Shown: one piece after another, positions 7,271 through 18,200 of the stretch
Numbering within the stretch: position 1 is the stretch's first letter
How the letters are laid out: every line of letters starts with the position of its first letter
The notes under the pieces: generated by a model
Seen by the model: only the letters and a program-made list of their open reading frames with translations
Told to the model about the DNA's origin: nothing
The model's database searches: none
Assembly: GCA_964575575.1 (NCBI GenBank)
Contig: CAZNQQ010000001.1
Coordinates: 1 to 63,314, forward strand
DNA length: 63,314 nt
Direction of reading: 5' to 3'
From: UBA2163 sp964575575
GTDB taxonomy: Bacteria > Patescibacteriota > Minisyncoccia > Phycocordibacterales > UBA2163
Translations under genes and position numbers: made by a program

Positions 7271-10200
7271 ATTGCATCATTTCTCTAATCTTGCAATATT
7301 CACACTCTTTTTTGTCGCACTTTTTGTCCCAGAAATCTAAGTGTAGGATTTCTTTTGCAGTCTTTCTTATAGTTTCTTTAAGCTCTTTTAGATCCTCGTC
7401 TGTTATTACAAACTTCTCTTTATGGTATTTACCTTTCTCGTCCGGCTGTACGAAGTCTATCTCACCTGAGACCATATCAAACTTCCTATCGTCATATAAA
7501 TCCAAAAGCAGTTTATAAAACACAAGTTGGCGCTTATAATTCCCATTTGAAGTTTTAGTATTACCTTCTATTATGTTTCTACTTTTTGGTTTACCTGTCT
7601 TATAATCAACTACATTCACAGAGCCATTGCCGTCCAATACTTCTATCTTATCCAAGTTCCCTCTTAATTTAATATCTTCAAACAATACACTCACCTTAAA
7701 TTCATTGAGTATTTTTTCTATACCAGAGCTCTTCCAGCTTTCTTTGTAAGTATCATAATACCCAGAGATCGCTTCTTTGCCTTTCTCAAATGTTTCTTTA
7801 TATTCACTCTCAGAGAACGGCTGGCTACCCAGATAATCTTCAAATAAAACTAACATATTGTCTTTCCCGATCAACTCCCCACCTTCTAACTTATCAAACA
7901 AATCTTTAAGCGTATAATGCACTGCATTACCAAACATCATGTGCTTATTAGAAGCCTTAGGTATACGCAAAAGAGAACTATAGAAATAATTCCACGGGCA
8001 TTCTAGATAGTTGTTAAGCGCTGTTACAGAAAGCCCTTGCTCTTTGAACAGCTCATTTAGAAACTCTTTGTCTTTCACAGAGATTCTTATATCCTTTTTA
8101 GGTGCTAAAAACTCTTCTTGCTTAATGCCACCCTCAAAAGAATCTACATCAAACTCTTCTACATACTTAGTATCGATTTCCTCTATGAACTGAGAGGGAA
8201 GTTGCGGTTCTCCATTTTCCCCTTCTTTAGAATAGCTAATATTTACTCCCAACCTTGCGCGCGTAAGTGCCACATAAAAGAGCCTTCTGTCATCGTCATT
8301 ATTGCCATCTTCATCCTTTTCAAGTGCTTTTATAGGAACTTTAAAGTGCTCTATCATTCGCTTGTTTCCCCAGTGCTTATCATACGCTCCTACAATATAC
8401 ACCCAATCAAACTCCAAGCCCTTAGACTTATGCGCTGTCATAAGACGAACTTTTTTAGGGATTACAGATTTAGAATCTTTCTTTACTAGTATGTTGTGCT
8501 CTTCTAGCAAATCTATATGTTCTATAAAATCAGGTAGTTTGTATTCCCTATGATTCTCTACAAGCTTTCTTGCAGTGTCAAAGAACCCAGAAAGTTTTGC
8601 TATTTTTTCTGTTGCTTCAGAGCCTCCAAGCAAATGGTTAAGAAAACCAGATTCTTCTACCACAATCTCTAAAAGCTCTGTGAGGGATCTGTTTTTAGAG
8701 AAACTCTTCCACGCATTCATTAAACTATATAATTTGTGTAATTTTTCATACTCTTCTACTCCAGCATCTTTGATATTATCTTCTGATTTTAATATGTCGT
8801 AAATATTTATTTTTGTTTTTTTAGAATATGCAGAAAGTTTGTATATATCAAGTCCAGAAAGTTTTAAGAAATCTGCATGAAGCACTGGGAGTATCATTTC
8901 ATCATTACCTAAATCATTTACAGCGCGCAAAAGGGAAATGAGTTTGCGCATATCATTATCAAGTAAAATATTTTGGTCAGACTCAACCACAAACGGAATA
9001 TTATTCTTCTCAAAGATTTGCATTATCGCATCTACGTCTTTATTGTTTCTATAAAGCACTGCGATCTCTTCGGGGGCTACGCCTTTTTCTATTTTTTCTT
9101 TTATATCTTTCGCCAGAAATAAATATTCATATCCTTGCTTTGAAAACGCTCTCAAGCCAATCTTACTCTCCCCTTCACCTTCAACATTTTTTCTTCCCTC
9201 TAAGCAAGGTCGGACCTTTCTGTGGATAACTTTTTCGTCAGAATCTGGCTTTATAGAGCCGTTTATTAGAGAATGTGCGGAGTCTAGGATGTGCTGGTAC
9301 GAACGATAGTTTTGAACGAGTGTTACAGAGATAGCATTCCTATACAAATTCTTAAAGTATAAAAAGTTCTCTAACGATGCACCTTGAAAGCGAAAGATAG
9401 CTTGCTTCTCATCCCCCACTATAAAAAGATTAGGATTCTCATGGTAACTTGCCAAAAGTTCTAAGAGTCTGTTTTGTGAATTATTAGCGTCTTGGTGCTC
9501 GTCTGCAAGTACGTATTGGTATTCTTCCTGTAGAGATAGAAGTAAGTCAGCGTCATTCTCAAGCGCTTTAATAGTCTCTATGATCATATCTTCATAGTCA
9601 TAAAGTCTTCGCTCTCTTAATTGCTCTTCGTATAATTCATAAATAAGAGCAAGCTCTTCGTTTTTTTCAATCTTTTTTTGAAGTGTCGCATACTTCCCTT
9701 TCATCTTTCCTTTGTGGGCGCCCTTTTCGTGATAAAGATCGTCTATTTTTTTAAATTCACTGTGCTGACTCTTTATGCTTTTTGCTAATTCTTCTGGAGC
9801 AACATTTTCTCTCTTTAGTTCACTTATTTTCCCACGAATAGAGTTAAGATAGAAAAAGTTGTCGCCAAATGGCTTTAACTTTTTGAGATCAGAATTTTTT
9901 ATAATATCTTTAAGTATTGATATCTTCTCTATGTCGTTTAAGTGATTCGCACCGATAATTTTAGGAAACGAATCTGGAAAACGTCTTATCACCTCATTAC
10001 AGAATCCATGGAATGTAAATATTCCAACTCTATAACCAGCACTTCCTATAATCTCTACAAGTCTTTTGCGCATAGAAAACACACCTGACTCTGTAAAGGT
10101 GAGTGCCAAAACGCTGTCAGGTGTCGCATCTGTCTTTTTAAGTATATTTGCTATACGGAGCGTAAGAATCTGCGTCTTGCCAGTCCCCGGCCCGGCTATC

Positions 10201-10292
10201 ACCATCACAGGCCCTTCTATAGCGTCCACTGCCTGTCTTTGTTGTGTATTTAGCTTATTATATAGCCCCTGAAATTTCGGAGTCGTTACCAT
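7269..10292 (-). CDS. UvrD/PcrA-type helicase fused to a PD-(D/E)XK nuclease
   Basis: The 1007-aa protein combines SF1A helicase motors with a RecB/AddB-like nuclease. Helicase motif I is GPGTGKT (34-40), motif II is ADEHQD (usual form DEYQD), motif IV contains NYRSYQHILD, motif V is TAHKSKGLEFDWVY and motif VI is FYVALTRAR. The C-terminal domain has FGNAVHYTLKDLF, the catalytic VVDYKTGK, one early cysteine (YLECPW) and a late CDKKECEYC. That Cys pattern matches the iron-sulfur cluster of AddB-type nucleases. It probably processes DNA breaks as a single-chain substitute for RecBCD/AddAB. TATAAT is 7 nt before the ATG (10300-10305 reversed), with no ribosome site. Confidence 0.9.
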   Translation of the reverse strand: MVTTPKFQGLYNKLNTQQRQAVDAIEGPVMVIAGPGTGKTQILTLRIANILKKTDATPDSVLALTFTESGVFSMRKRLVEIIGSAGYRVGIFTFHGFCNEVIRRFPDSFPKIIGANHLNDIEKISILKDIIKNSDLKKLKPFGDNFFYLNSIRGKISELKRENVAPEELAKSIKSQHSEFKKIDDLYHEKGAHKGKMKGKYATLQKKIEKNEELALIYELYEEQLRERRLYDYEDMIIETIKALENDADLLLSLQEEYQYVLADEHQDANNSQNRLLELLASYHENPNLFIVGDEKQAIFRFQGASLENFLYFKNLYRNAISVTLVQNYRSYQHILDSAHSLINGSIKPDSDEKVIHRKVRPCLEGRKNVEGEGESKIGLRAFSKQGYEYLFLAKDIKEKIEKGVAPEEIAVLYRNNKDVDAIMQIFEKNNIPFVVESDQNILLDNDMRKLISLLRAVNDLGNDEMILPVLHADFLKLSGLDIYKLSAYSKKTKINIYDILKSEDNIKDAGVEEYEKLHKLYSLMNAWKSFSKNRSLTELLEIVVEESGFLNHLLGGSEATEKIAKLSGFFDTARKLVENHREYKLPDFIEHIDLLEEHNILVKKDSKSVIPKKVRLMTAHKSKGLEFDWVYIVGAYDKHWGNKRMIEHFKVPIKALEKDEDGNNDDDRRLFYVALTRARLGVNISYSKEGENGEPQLPSQFIEEIDTKYVEEFDVDSFEGGIKQEEFLAPKKDIRISVKDKEFLNELFKEQGLSVTALNNYLECPWNYFYSSLLRIPKASNKHMMFGNAVHYTLKDLFDKLEGGELIGKDNMLVLFEDYLGSQPFSESEYKETFEKGKEAISGYYDTYKESWKSSGIEKILNEFKVSVLFEDIKLRGNLDKIEVLDGNGSVNVVDYKTGKPKSRNIIEGNTKTSNGNYKRQLVFYKLLLDLYDDRKFDMVSGEIDFVQPDEKGKYHKEKFVITDEDLKELKETIRKTAKEILHLDFWDKKCDKKECEYCKIREMMQ

Positions 10293-10328
10293 TAGGTTGA
10301 TTATATCACACCTAAAACAATGCCTGTT

Positions 10329-12115
10329 TTAATGCAATCCAATCTGATAATCGTAAAGATATTTATATACTCCGTCTTTGATTTTTATAAGATCGTCATG
10401 TTTTCCTTCCTCTACAACTTGACCTGCTTTAAATACCAAAATCTTATCTGCTTTTCTTACAGTACTTAGTCTGTGGGCTATGACAAATGTAGTTTTGTCT
10501 TCCATAAGTCGCTCCAGTGATTCTGTAATAAACTTCTCCGTTTTTGCATCAAGTGCACTTGTCGGCTCGTCCAAAATAAGTATTTTGGGTTCCTAAGCAT
10601 TGCTCTGGCAATAGCTATGCGTTGCTTTTGACCAACAGAGAGTCGAATACCTCTCTCACCTACTACTTGATTATACTTCTTTGGAAATTGCTCTATAAAT
10701 ACATCTGCATGAGCTTCTCTAGCCGCTTCTTTTACCTGCTCTTCAGTTGCCTTAAAACTTCCATATTTTATATTATGCTTTACCGTATCATTAAACAAAA
10801 CTGGTTCTTGTGGTACTATCGCTATATTTTGACGAATAGATTTAAGACTCGTCTCTTTAGTATTATATCCGTCGATAAGCACCTTACCTTTACTTGGGAA
10901 ATAATACCCAGATACAAGTTCCATCGCTGTGCTTTTTCCCACTCCAGACTCGCCAACAAGAGCAACTGTCTCACCAGCATTTACTTTAAAATCAAGATCT
11001 TTTAAAACAGTAGGTTCATTGTTTTTATATGCAAAGAACACGTTCCTGAATTCTACGCTTCCATTAAAATCCTTACTATCAATATTTTCTTTACCATCTT
11101 CATATTGTTCTGTTGGTAGTAGTAATATTTTTTCCGCTCTTTCAATAGCTACTATTCCATTTTGGATTATCTGCCAATGATGACCAAGCGTAATAAAAGG
11201 TCCAAAAACCATAGCGGCATAACCATTAAGAGCGATAAGCTCTCCAATAGTTATACTATCTTTCTGGATAAGACCAACAGATATTACAAATATAGAAATC
11301 TGTGTAAATAGTACAATAGTCCTCTGGTAAAAATTGATACTAGACCAAATCTTCTGAACTTTATACCAAATACTAAATGCTCCTCCAACAAATTTACCCC
11401 AAATCTTTTTTCTTTCGTGAGATTCTGCACCAGATTGTTTAATTGCTTGAAAATTACTTATGACACCAAAAGAATAACCATAAGATTTACCCCATGCTTC
11501 CTGCCCTTTTTTCTGCAACTTAACAATAGGTGGTACTATTATAAAAAGTGTAAAGATATATAAAATTATTCCTGCTACTAGCACAGACGCCAACAAAGGA
11601 CTAATGTATGCAGCGATACCAAGACCAATCACTACACTAAGAATTTGTGGTGCAATAGATATAACTACATTATTAAGAAGACTAAAGATAGCTTCGCTAG
11701 CACGTCTAATCTTATCCCACACTTCACCTGTTTTATGTTCTTTATAGAATGGTACTGTAAGTTCTAATAGATGCGCTGTAGCATTAGCAAGATATTCTGC
11801 GTGCACAAGGATAGCTATTCTTTTACCTCTTTTATCTATAAACCAATCTGCTGAATTAGCAAAAATTTGTATGATTCCAAACAATATTACAAAACCCATC
11901 CAAAGTGGTATTTTATAATTAAAATACTCTACCATTTTTGAGACATCTAATATTGCATCAAAAAAGCTTCCAACAATATACGGTACTGCAGCGTTTGCAA
12001 AACCTGATATGACACCAAGAAAAGACAAGAGTATTATCTCTTTTTTATATTTAAATAAATATTTAAGAAGGATTTTGAATCCTTTTTTTGTTGGTTTTCT
12101 TCTGTTTTTCGACAT
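10329..12115 (-). pseudogene. ABC exporter (permease-ATPase fusion), frameshifted at Walker B
   Basis: A six-helix exporter membrane domain (about residues 1-330) is fused to an ATPase with Walker A GESGVGKST and signature LSVGQKQ. The first frame (10478-12115) derails right after ARAMLRNPK. The second frame (10329-10574) resumes with DEPTSALD, the H-loop segment IAHRLST and a normal C-terminus. One extra A in the AAAA run of the coding strand (10583-10586) would restore NPKILILDEP. Nothing else is degraded, so this is either an assembly or sequencing error or a very recent mutation. The substrate is unknown; lipid, peptide or drug export are typical of the family. TATAAT is 8 nt before the start. 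Confidence 0.85.
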
Positions 12116-12140
12116 AAGGTAATATTATACCACGTTTTTA

Positions 12141-12162
12141 ACAACCCAACCGGTTGAGTTGT
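12141..12162. repeat. Near-perfect 22-bp palindrome
   Basis: It is centred on CAACCGGTTG with one mismatch per arm. The same core occurs as a perfect 26-bp palindrome inside truB at 56798-56823. Confidence 0.6.
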
Positions 12163-12196
12163 TTAAAATGGCTTAAAATAAGGGTTATTTTATCTA

Positions 12197-12217
12197 GTAC
12201 AAGGGCGACCCTTGTAC
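12197..12217. repeat. REP palindrome (RAYT-type family), intergenic copy
   Basis: Arms GTACAAGGG and CCCTTGTAC flank a CGA/TCG centre, extended by 2 bp on each side. Three more copies are at 48940-48960, 49423-49443 and 49634-49654, in and around the RAYT transposase gene. Confidence 0.85.
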
Positions 12218-12245
12218 TAACTCGGCTATGCGAAAGCCAAGTTAG
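12214..12245 (-). terminator. Hairpin at the end of rpoD
   Basis: ACTAACT and GGCT pair with AGCC and AGTTAGT around the rpoD stop codon, next to the REP copy. There is no clear U-tract, so its role as a terminator is uncertain. Confidence 0.4.
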
Positions 12246-13540
12246 TAGTTTTTGAGACGAGTGGATTTTTCGTGTTTTTGGATTTTTTCTAAGGCTTTTG
12301 CTTCAATCTGCCTAATACGTTCACGTGTCACACCAAACTCTTTACCTACTTCTTCAAGAGTATGATAAATTCCATCTGCAAGTCCGTTACGCATCTCTAA
12401 GATCTTTTTCTCTTTTGGTGAAAGGTCGTCAAGAATCTCTTTTATTTGATCTGCTAATATTCTAAGTGAGGTATCCTGATCTGGCGATGAGATCTTGTCG
12501 TCTTTTATAAAGTCTCCTAGTGTTGATTTCTCATCACCATCATCCCCCACTGGTCTCTCAAGTGAGATCGTGTCTTGGCTTATCTTTTCTATTTGGTAAA
12601 TTTTCTCAATCTCTATATCCATCTCTGTCGCTATCTCCTCTGCAAGCGGGTCACGCCCAAGGTCTTGTGAAAGCCTTCTGAACACTTGTTTGTACTTTGC
12701 AATGGTCTCAACCATGTGCACAGGTATTCTAATAGTTCTTGACTGGTCAGCTAGAGCACGTGTGATAGCCTGCCTGATCCACCAAGTCGCATAAGTAGAG
12801 AATTTATAACCTTTTGTATAATCAAACTTGTCTACCGCTTTGAATAGTCCTAGGTTGCCCTCTTGAATAAGGTCAAGCAGTGTAAGATCGGGAGAACGCC
12901 CAACATAACGCTTCGCAATAGAAACCACAAGACGTAGGTTCGCTCTTGCAAGTAAGTTTCTCGCTTCGTCGTCTCCATCTAAGATCCTCTTGGCAAGTTC
13001 TCTTTCTTCCACGCCTTTGAGGAGCGGGTATTGCCCGATTTCTCTTAAATACATTTGTATAGAATCATGAGAAGAAATATCGCTACCTCTTTTGTATGTA
13101 TTTTTCTTTTCCAATAACTCGGCACTTGAATCTCCTAGCATTCCACCACTTTCAAGCACATCAATGTTTGCAGCATTAAACTTTTCATATAGCTCCTCCA
13201 AGAAAATAATATCTTCTTCTATGGCTGGGAACTCCTTCAATATCTCATCGTATGTTACAAAACCTCTTTGACGCCCCTTTACTAAAAGCTCTTCGGCCTT
13301 TTTCTGAAGGTTTTTTGCTTTTCTACTTATTGTCTTCTTGGCTGGAGCTTTTTTAGCTTTTTTAGCTGTTTTTTTAACAACTTTTTTCTTAGTAACTTTC
13401 TTTTTGGCAGCCTTTTTTACCACCTTCTTTTTAGTCACCTTTTTAGTTGGAGCTTTCTTAACTTTCTTTACCACCTTCTTTTTGGCAGTCTTTTTTAGGG
13501 GAGCTTTTTTCTTTATTATTTTTTTTGTCTTTTTCGCCAT
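12242..13540 (-). CDS. rpoD: Primary sigma factor (sigma-70) with Lys/Ala-rich N-terminal tail
   Basis: The protein directs RNA polymerase to promoters. Of its 432 aa, the C-terminal 280 hold regions 1.2-4.2: DSIQMYLREIGQYPLL (1.2), LRLVVSIAKRYVGR and LDLIQEGNLGLFKAVDKFDY (2.1-2.2), FSTYATWWIRQAITRA (2.3-2.4) and the region 4 helix-turn-helix VTRERIRQIEAKALEK. Residues 1-85 are almost only K, A, V, T and P in repeats such as KKVTKKK, like histone H1 tails, in place of region 1.1. The strong TTGACA/TATAAT promoters in the window fit this factor. It follows dnaG with a 9-nt gap, the usual operon pairing. Confidence 0.95.
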   Translation of the reverse strand: MAKKTKKIIKKKAPLKKTAKKKVVKKVKKAPTKKVTKKKVVKKAAKKKVTKKKVVKKTAKKAKKAPAKKTISRKAKNLQKKAEELLVKGRQRGFVTYDEILKEFPAIEEDIIFLEELYEKFNAANIDVLESGGMLGDSSAELLEKKNTYKRGSDISSHDSIQMYLREIGQYPLLKGVEERELAKRILDGDDEARNLLARANLRLVVSIAKRYVGRSPDLTLLDLIQEGNLGLFKAVDKFDYTKGYKFSTYATWWIRQAITRALADQSRTIRIPVHMVETIAKYKQVFRRLSQDLGRDPLAEEIATEMDIEIEKIYQIEKISQDTISLERPVGDDGDEKSTLGDFIKDDKISSPDQDTSLRILADQIKEILDDLSPKEKKILEMRNGLADGIYHTLEEVGKEFGVTRERIRQIEAKALEKIQKHEKSTRLKNY

Positions 13541-13548
13541 ATATAAAT

Positions 13549-15261
13549 TTATTTAGAGATATTTGATAATTTGTCTGAAAGCTTTTTATACTTCTTTGTT
13601 AACTCGTCAACCTTCTTATCTTCTCCTCCTTCTGTCTCAACTAATTTTAACTCCTTTAATACTTCGTCCATATCTTCTTTGAGGTATTCTTGTTCAAGAT
13701 TGCTTAAAAGCTCATCTACCTCAACCTTCAGCGCCTGTTCTTCATTTGTATGAAGACGCTCAACTTCAAATAACAATTCTTCTATATTATCGCGCTTTTG
13801 TGTAAGATGCAAAGTTTTTTCATTGCCTAATATACGTTCTAATTCTTTTATTACACTTTTTGTGTCTATAGTAGGATTGTCTATACTTTCCTGCCATAAA
13901 AATATTCCTGAAATCTTATCTTCTATTGAACTCTTTTTTCCGCCAGCTGGCGGATTTTGTCCTTTGTTTGCATCTTCAGCATATGCCTCAGCATTTTCTT
14001 CAACGTGCACTTTTGAAAGTTCTTCTCGTACAACACTATCTGTTAGTCCAAGCTTTCCTGCAAAGATAGAGATAAAGTGTTCTTGATCAATCTTATTTGA
14101 AATATTAGCAATATACGGAAGAACACTTTGGGATGCTTTTAATAATAACTTCCTTTTGTCATCTATTGTTTCCAGAAGAACGTTAAGAGAAAACTCCACG
14201 ATATGCTTTGCATCTCTTATTGCGTTTTTCCATTCTTCTTTGTCTTTCTTAATTACATCTGCAGGGTCCTCACCATCTTTTAAATGCGCGACTTTGACGT
14301 CCATTTCATTTTGAAGTCCTACAATAGCGCTTTTACCAGATGACGCTACTCCAGCTTTGTCTGAATCAAATGCAAGTACAACATTGCCAGACAATCGCTT
14401 CAGTAAACCTATGTGTTCTAGAGTCAAAGCCGTACCAGAGAGTGCTACTGTATTTGTAAATCCTGCCTGATGCGACATAAGTAAATCCATTTGACCTTCA
14501 ACAACTATAGAGAAATTCAGCTTTCTTATAGAGAACTTTGCTCTGTCGTAGCCATAAAGTATTTTTGACTTGCTAAAGAGTATAGTCTCAGGAGAGTTTA
14601 TATATTTTGCAGACTTCTCATCGTCTTTGAAGATCCTACCTGAAAATGCGACTACTCTACCAGAATTGTCAAAGATAGGGAACATTATCCTACCTCTAAA
14701 TCTATCGTAATAATCAGTACCGTCTTCCTTTTTCTTTATGAGTCCTACTTTTTCAATCTCTTGTACAGTATATTTCTCTTTCAAGTGATCATATAGACTA
14801 CCCCAAGAATCACCAGCGTAACCAATACGCCAATTCTCTATGGTCTTTTCTTCCAGACCACGATCTTTCAGATACTTCTGGATATCTTTTTCCTTCTTTA
14901 GATTATCTTCAAAAAACTGATTCGCTGTCTCCATCACACCATAAAGGCGAGTTCTCTCGTCTTTGTCTTGTTTTTTTTCAAACACTATCTGAACCCCAGC
15001 TTTCTCACCAAGTACTTTAAGTGCTCCTACAAAATCCAAACCTTCAAACTGCTCCACGAAAGAAAAGATATCCCCCTTTGCATTGCATCCAAAACAATAG
15101 TAAGAATTCCTGGTAGGAGACACGAAAAAAGACGGTGTCTTCTCGTTATGAAATGGACATCTAGCTCTGAAGTTGCTCCCCGCCTTCTCTAATTTTAAGT
15201 ACTGCGAAACTACATCTACGATCCCAAGTCTTTCTTTTATTTGTTCAACTTGTGATGACAT
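13549..15261 (-). CDS. dnaG: DNA primase
   Basis: The enzyme makes RNA primers for replication. The 570-aa protein has a CHC2 zinc finger (C35, H38, C56, C59), a TOPRIM catalytic core with VVEGQMDLL (Glu) and AFDSDKAG (DxD), and a C-terminal helical DnaB-binding region. The C-terminal part includes NPPAGGKK, encoded by a GC-rich palindrome (13939-13954) that sits in a linker. It lies directly upstream of rpoD in the common dnaG-rpoD pair. Length is close to that of other bacterial primases (580-600 aa). Confidence 0.95.
   Translation of the reverse strand: MSSQVEQIKERLGIVDVVSQYLKLEKAGSNFRARCPFHNEKTPSFFVSPTRNSYYCFGCNAKGDIFSFVEQFEGLDFVGALKVLGEKAGVQIVFEKKQDKDERTRLYGVMETANQFFEDNLKKEKDIQKYLKDRGLEEKTIENWRIGYAGDSWGSLYDHLKEKYTVQEIEKVGLIKKKEDGTDYYDRFRGRIMFPIFDNSGRVVAFSGRIFKDDEKSAKYINSPETILFSKSKILYGYDRAKFSIRKLNFSIVVEGQMDLLMSHQAGFTNTVALSGTALTLEHIGLLKRLSGNVVLAFDSDKAGVASSGKSAIVGLQNEMDVKVAHLKDGEDPADVIKKDKEEWKNAIRDAKHIVEFSLNVLLETIDDKRKLLLKASQSVLPYIANISNKIDQEHFISIFAGKLGLTDSVVREELSKVHVEENAEAYAEDANKGQNPPAGGKKSSIEDKISGIFLWQESIDNPTIDTKSVIKELERILGNEKTLHLTQKRDNIEELLFEVERLHTNEEQALKVEVDELLSNLEQEYLKEDMDEVLKELKLVETEGGEDKKVDELTKKYKKLSDKLSNISK
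13939..13954. repeat. GC-rich palindrome inside dnaG
   Basis: A perfect 16-bp palindrome, TCCGCCAG then CTGGCGGA, adds the residues PPAGG to the linker of DnaG. It is much more GC-rich than the surrounding coding sequence and looks like an inserted REP-like unit that keeps the frame. Confidence 0.6.
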
Positions 15262-15288
15262 ATGATAATTTTTGCTAACTAATGAATA

Positions 15289-18200
15289 TTACTCTTCTAC
15301 TTCTTCTTCGTTATTTTCTTCGTTTATTACTTCTTCAATCATCTCTGATTTAGCGCTTCCTTTAAATCCTGTTCCTGCTGGTATAAGACGTCCGATAATA
15401 ACATTTTCTTTAAGACCTACTAACTTGTCTTGATTCCCTCTTATTGATGCATTTATAAGTATCTTTGTAGTATTCTGGAACGATGCAGCTGAAAGGAAAC
15501 TCTTTCTAGAAAGTGACACTTCTGAAATACCAAGTACTAGAGATTCTGCAGTTGGTGCTGTGTCGCCGTTTTCTTTAGCTCGCTCTTGCGCATTTGCAAA
15601 CTGATAACTCTCAATGACATCTCCGGTTGTAATACTCTCGTCAGATGATTCTTTAACTTTAAGTCGTGAGAACATTTGCTTGATAATAACCTCTATGTGC
15701 TTTCTTGAGATTGAAGCTCCTTGAAGTTCATAGATTCTATTGATCTCACTAATGATATATTCTTGCGCCTTTTCTTTACCTCCAAATTTGAATAGTTCGG
15801 TTATATCTGCTGAACCGTCTGTCAGGAACTGTCCTTTGGTTACCTTGTCTCCAACTTTAACAAGAGCCATTCTTCTAAAGTGTACTGGATATTCTGTATT
15901 TTTCTTAGATTTTGTGGCTTTCTCACCGCCGTCTGGTAGTAAGATTATAGTCTTTTCTTTACCATCGTTTGTTACCTCTGAGACAACTCCGTCAACACGT
16001 GCGATAAGAGCTGGGTTTTTAGGTGAGCGCTTCTCAAATACTTCTTCCACACGTGGCAAACCTTGTGTAATGTCTCCACCCACTGAAGCTGTACCTCCTG
16101 TATGGAACGTACGCATAGTAAGCTGTGTACCTGGTTCACCGATCGCTTGTGCTGCGATAGTACCAACCGCTTCACCTATAGCTACCATCTCTCCTGTAGT
16201 CATATCTACACCATAACAACCCTGACATATTCCTTGCTTTGTCTTACATACCATAGGGGAACGAACACTCACGCTTGTTACTCCGGCATCTTCAACCTTC
16301 TTTGCTTCCTCCGGTGTTAGCAATACTCCTTTTTTAACCAATACCGTACCTTTTGAATCTTTAACGTCTTCAGCTAATATTCTTCCTTTTACGTTTTTAG
16401 CAATAGAGATCTCAAGACCTGAAGAACTTATCTTGTCTATTATTACTCCTTCTTTTACTCCACAATCTTTTTCTGTGATTATAGCGTCTTGTGCAACATC
16501 AAAGAGTCTTCTTGTTAGGTACCCTGCTTTAGCGGTTTGAAGCGCTGTGTCAGCAAGACCTTTACGTGAACCGTGAGTTGTCACGAAGTATTCAATAGGT
16601 GTTAGACCCTCTTTCATTGAAGCAACAATCGGGAACTCGATCGTCTCTCCTTTTGTGTTTTGCATAAGTCCAACCATACCTGACATCTGTGTTACCTGAC
16701 CGATAGAACCTCTAGCACCTGACTTCCACATGTCATAAACTGAACCATCTTTCTTTAAAGTATCTGGGATCTGTTTTTCTATTTCGTTTTTAGCACCAAT
16801 CCAAGTTTCTATGTTCATTCTTCTTTTTTCTTCTTTTGAAAGAAGTCCATCATTAAATTGTCCTAGTATTTCTTTTGATTTTTCTTTTGCAGCTTTGACT
16901 ACTTCATCCTTTCCTTCAGGTACAATAACTTCATCAATTCCCCAAGTAATACCAGAGTGTGTAGCGTACTGGAATCCGAATTTTTTAATCTTGTTTATTA
17001 TAGATGAGATCTGATCAAGTCCGTATACTTTTACAAGGTCTTCTACAAGAGCCATCATACTTCTGTTTGTTATCTCATAGTCTACATATGGATAATCGTT
17101 TGGAAGTGTACTGTTAAACTTGATCCTTCCTACTGATGTTTCAAACGGTTTACCTTCAAATTTTGCATACCTTGGCTTGTCTGATGGAAGTACTTTTATC
17201 TTTGCTCTAAATCCTACCTCACCGAAGTCGTATGCTGTGATCGCGTCGTTTGGAGATGCGAAAATCTTTCCTTCACCTTTGTCTCCTTCAATTATCTTAG
17301 TCATCCAATAACAACCAAGTACGATATCGAGCATCTTTGATGAAATCACAGGGTCGCCGTTACCTGGTTTAAGTATGTTTTTGTTTGCAGATATAATGTT
17401 CTTTGCTTCTGCTTGCGCTTCGCGTGAGAGTGGCAAGTGAACCGCCATCATGTCTCCGTCAAAGTCCGCGTTAAATGCAGGACATACAAGTGGGTGTACC
17501 TGAATAGCCTTTCCTTCAATAAGAACTGGTCGGAATGCTTGGATACCTTGCCTGTGAAGTGTAGGAGCTCGGTTTAGCATTACATACTTACCCTTAATCA
17601 CTTCTTCTAGGATTGCCCATACTTCAGGGATACCTTCGTCTATAAGTCGTCCTGCACCACGGATGTTGTATGCAAGTTCTCTTTCTAATAGCTTTGCAAT
17701 AACAAATGGTCTAAACAGCTCAAGCGCCATGTGTTTTGGAATACCACATTCATCTAGCTTAAGATCAGGACCTACAACGATCACTGAACGTCCTGAATAG
17801 TCTACACGTTTTCCAAGTAGGTTCTGCCTGAAGTACCCTTGCTTTCCTCTAAGATAATCAGATAGTGACTTGAGTGGCCGCCTTTGAGCTTGGCTCATAG
17901 CAGAGAACAATGTGTTGCCGTGACGTATTGAGTTGTCCAAAAGCGCGTCCACAGCTTCTTGCAAGATTCGCTTTTCGTTACGCAAGATTACGTCTGGTGC
18001 GTTTATTTCTTTTAGTTTTCGAAGTCTATTGTTTCTGTTTATTACTCTTCTGTAAAGATCGTTTACATCAGAAGTAGCGTGTCGTCCACCTTCAAGCGCT
18101 ACCATCGGACGAAGTGCTGGTGGGATCACAGGGATACGAACCATAAACATCCATTCAGGTCTTATACCTGACGCATCCATTGATCTAAGCAAGCTTAGTC

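Noticed and set aside
13338..13556. Plus-strand membrane-protein ORF opposite the rpoD 5' end
   Set aside because: It is the antisense shadow of the Lys-rich sigma tail (Lys codons read as Phe/Leu). It has no start signals.
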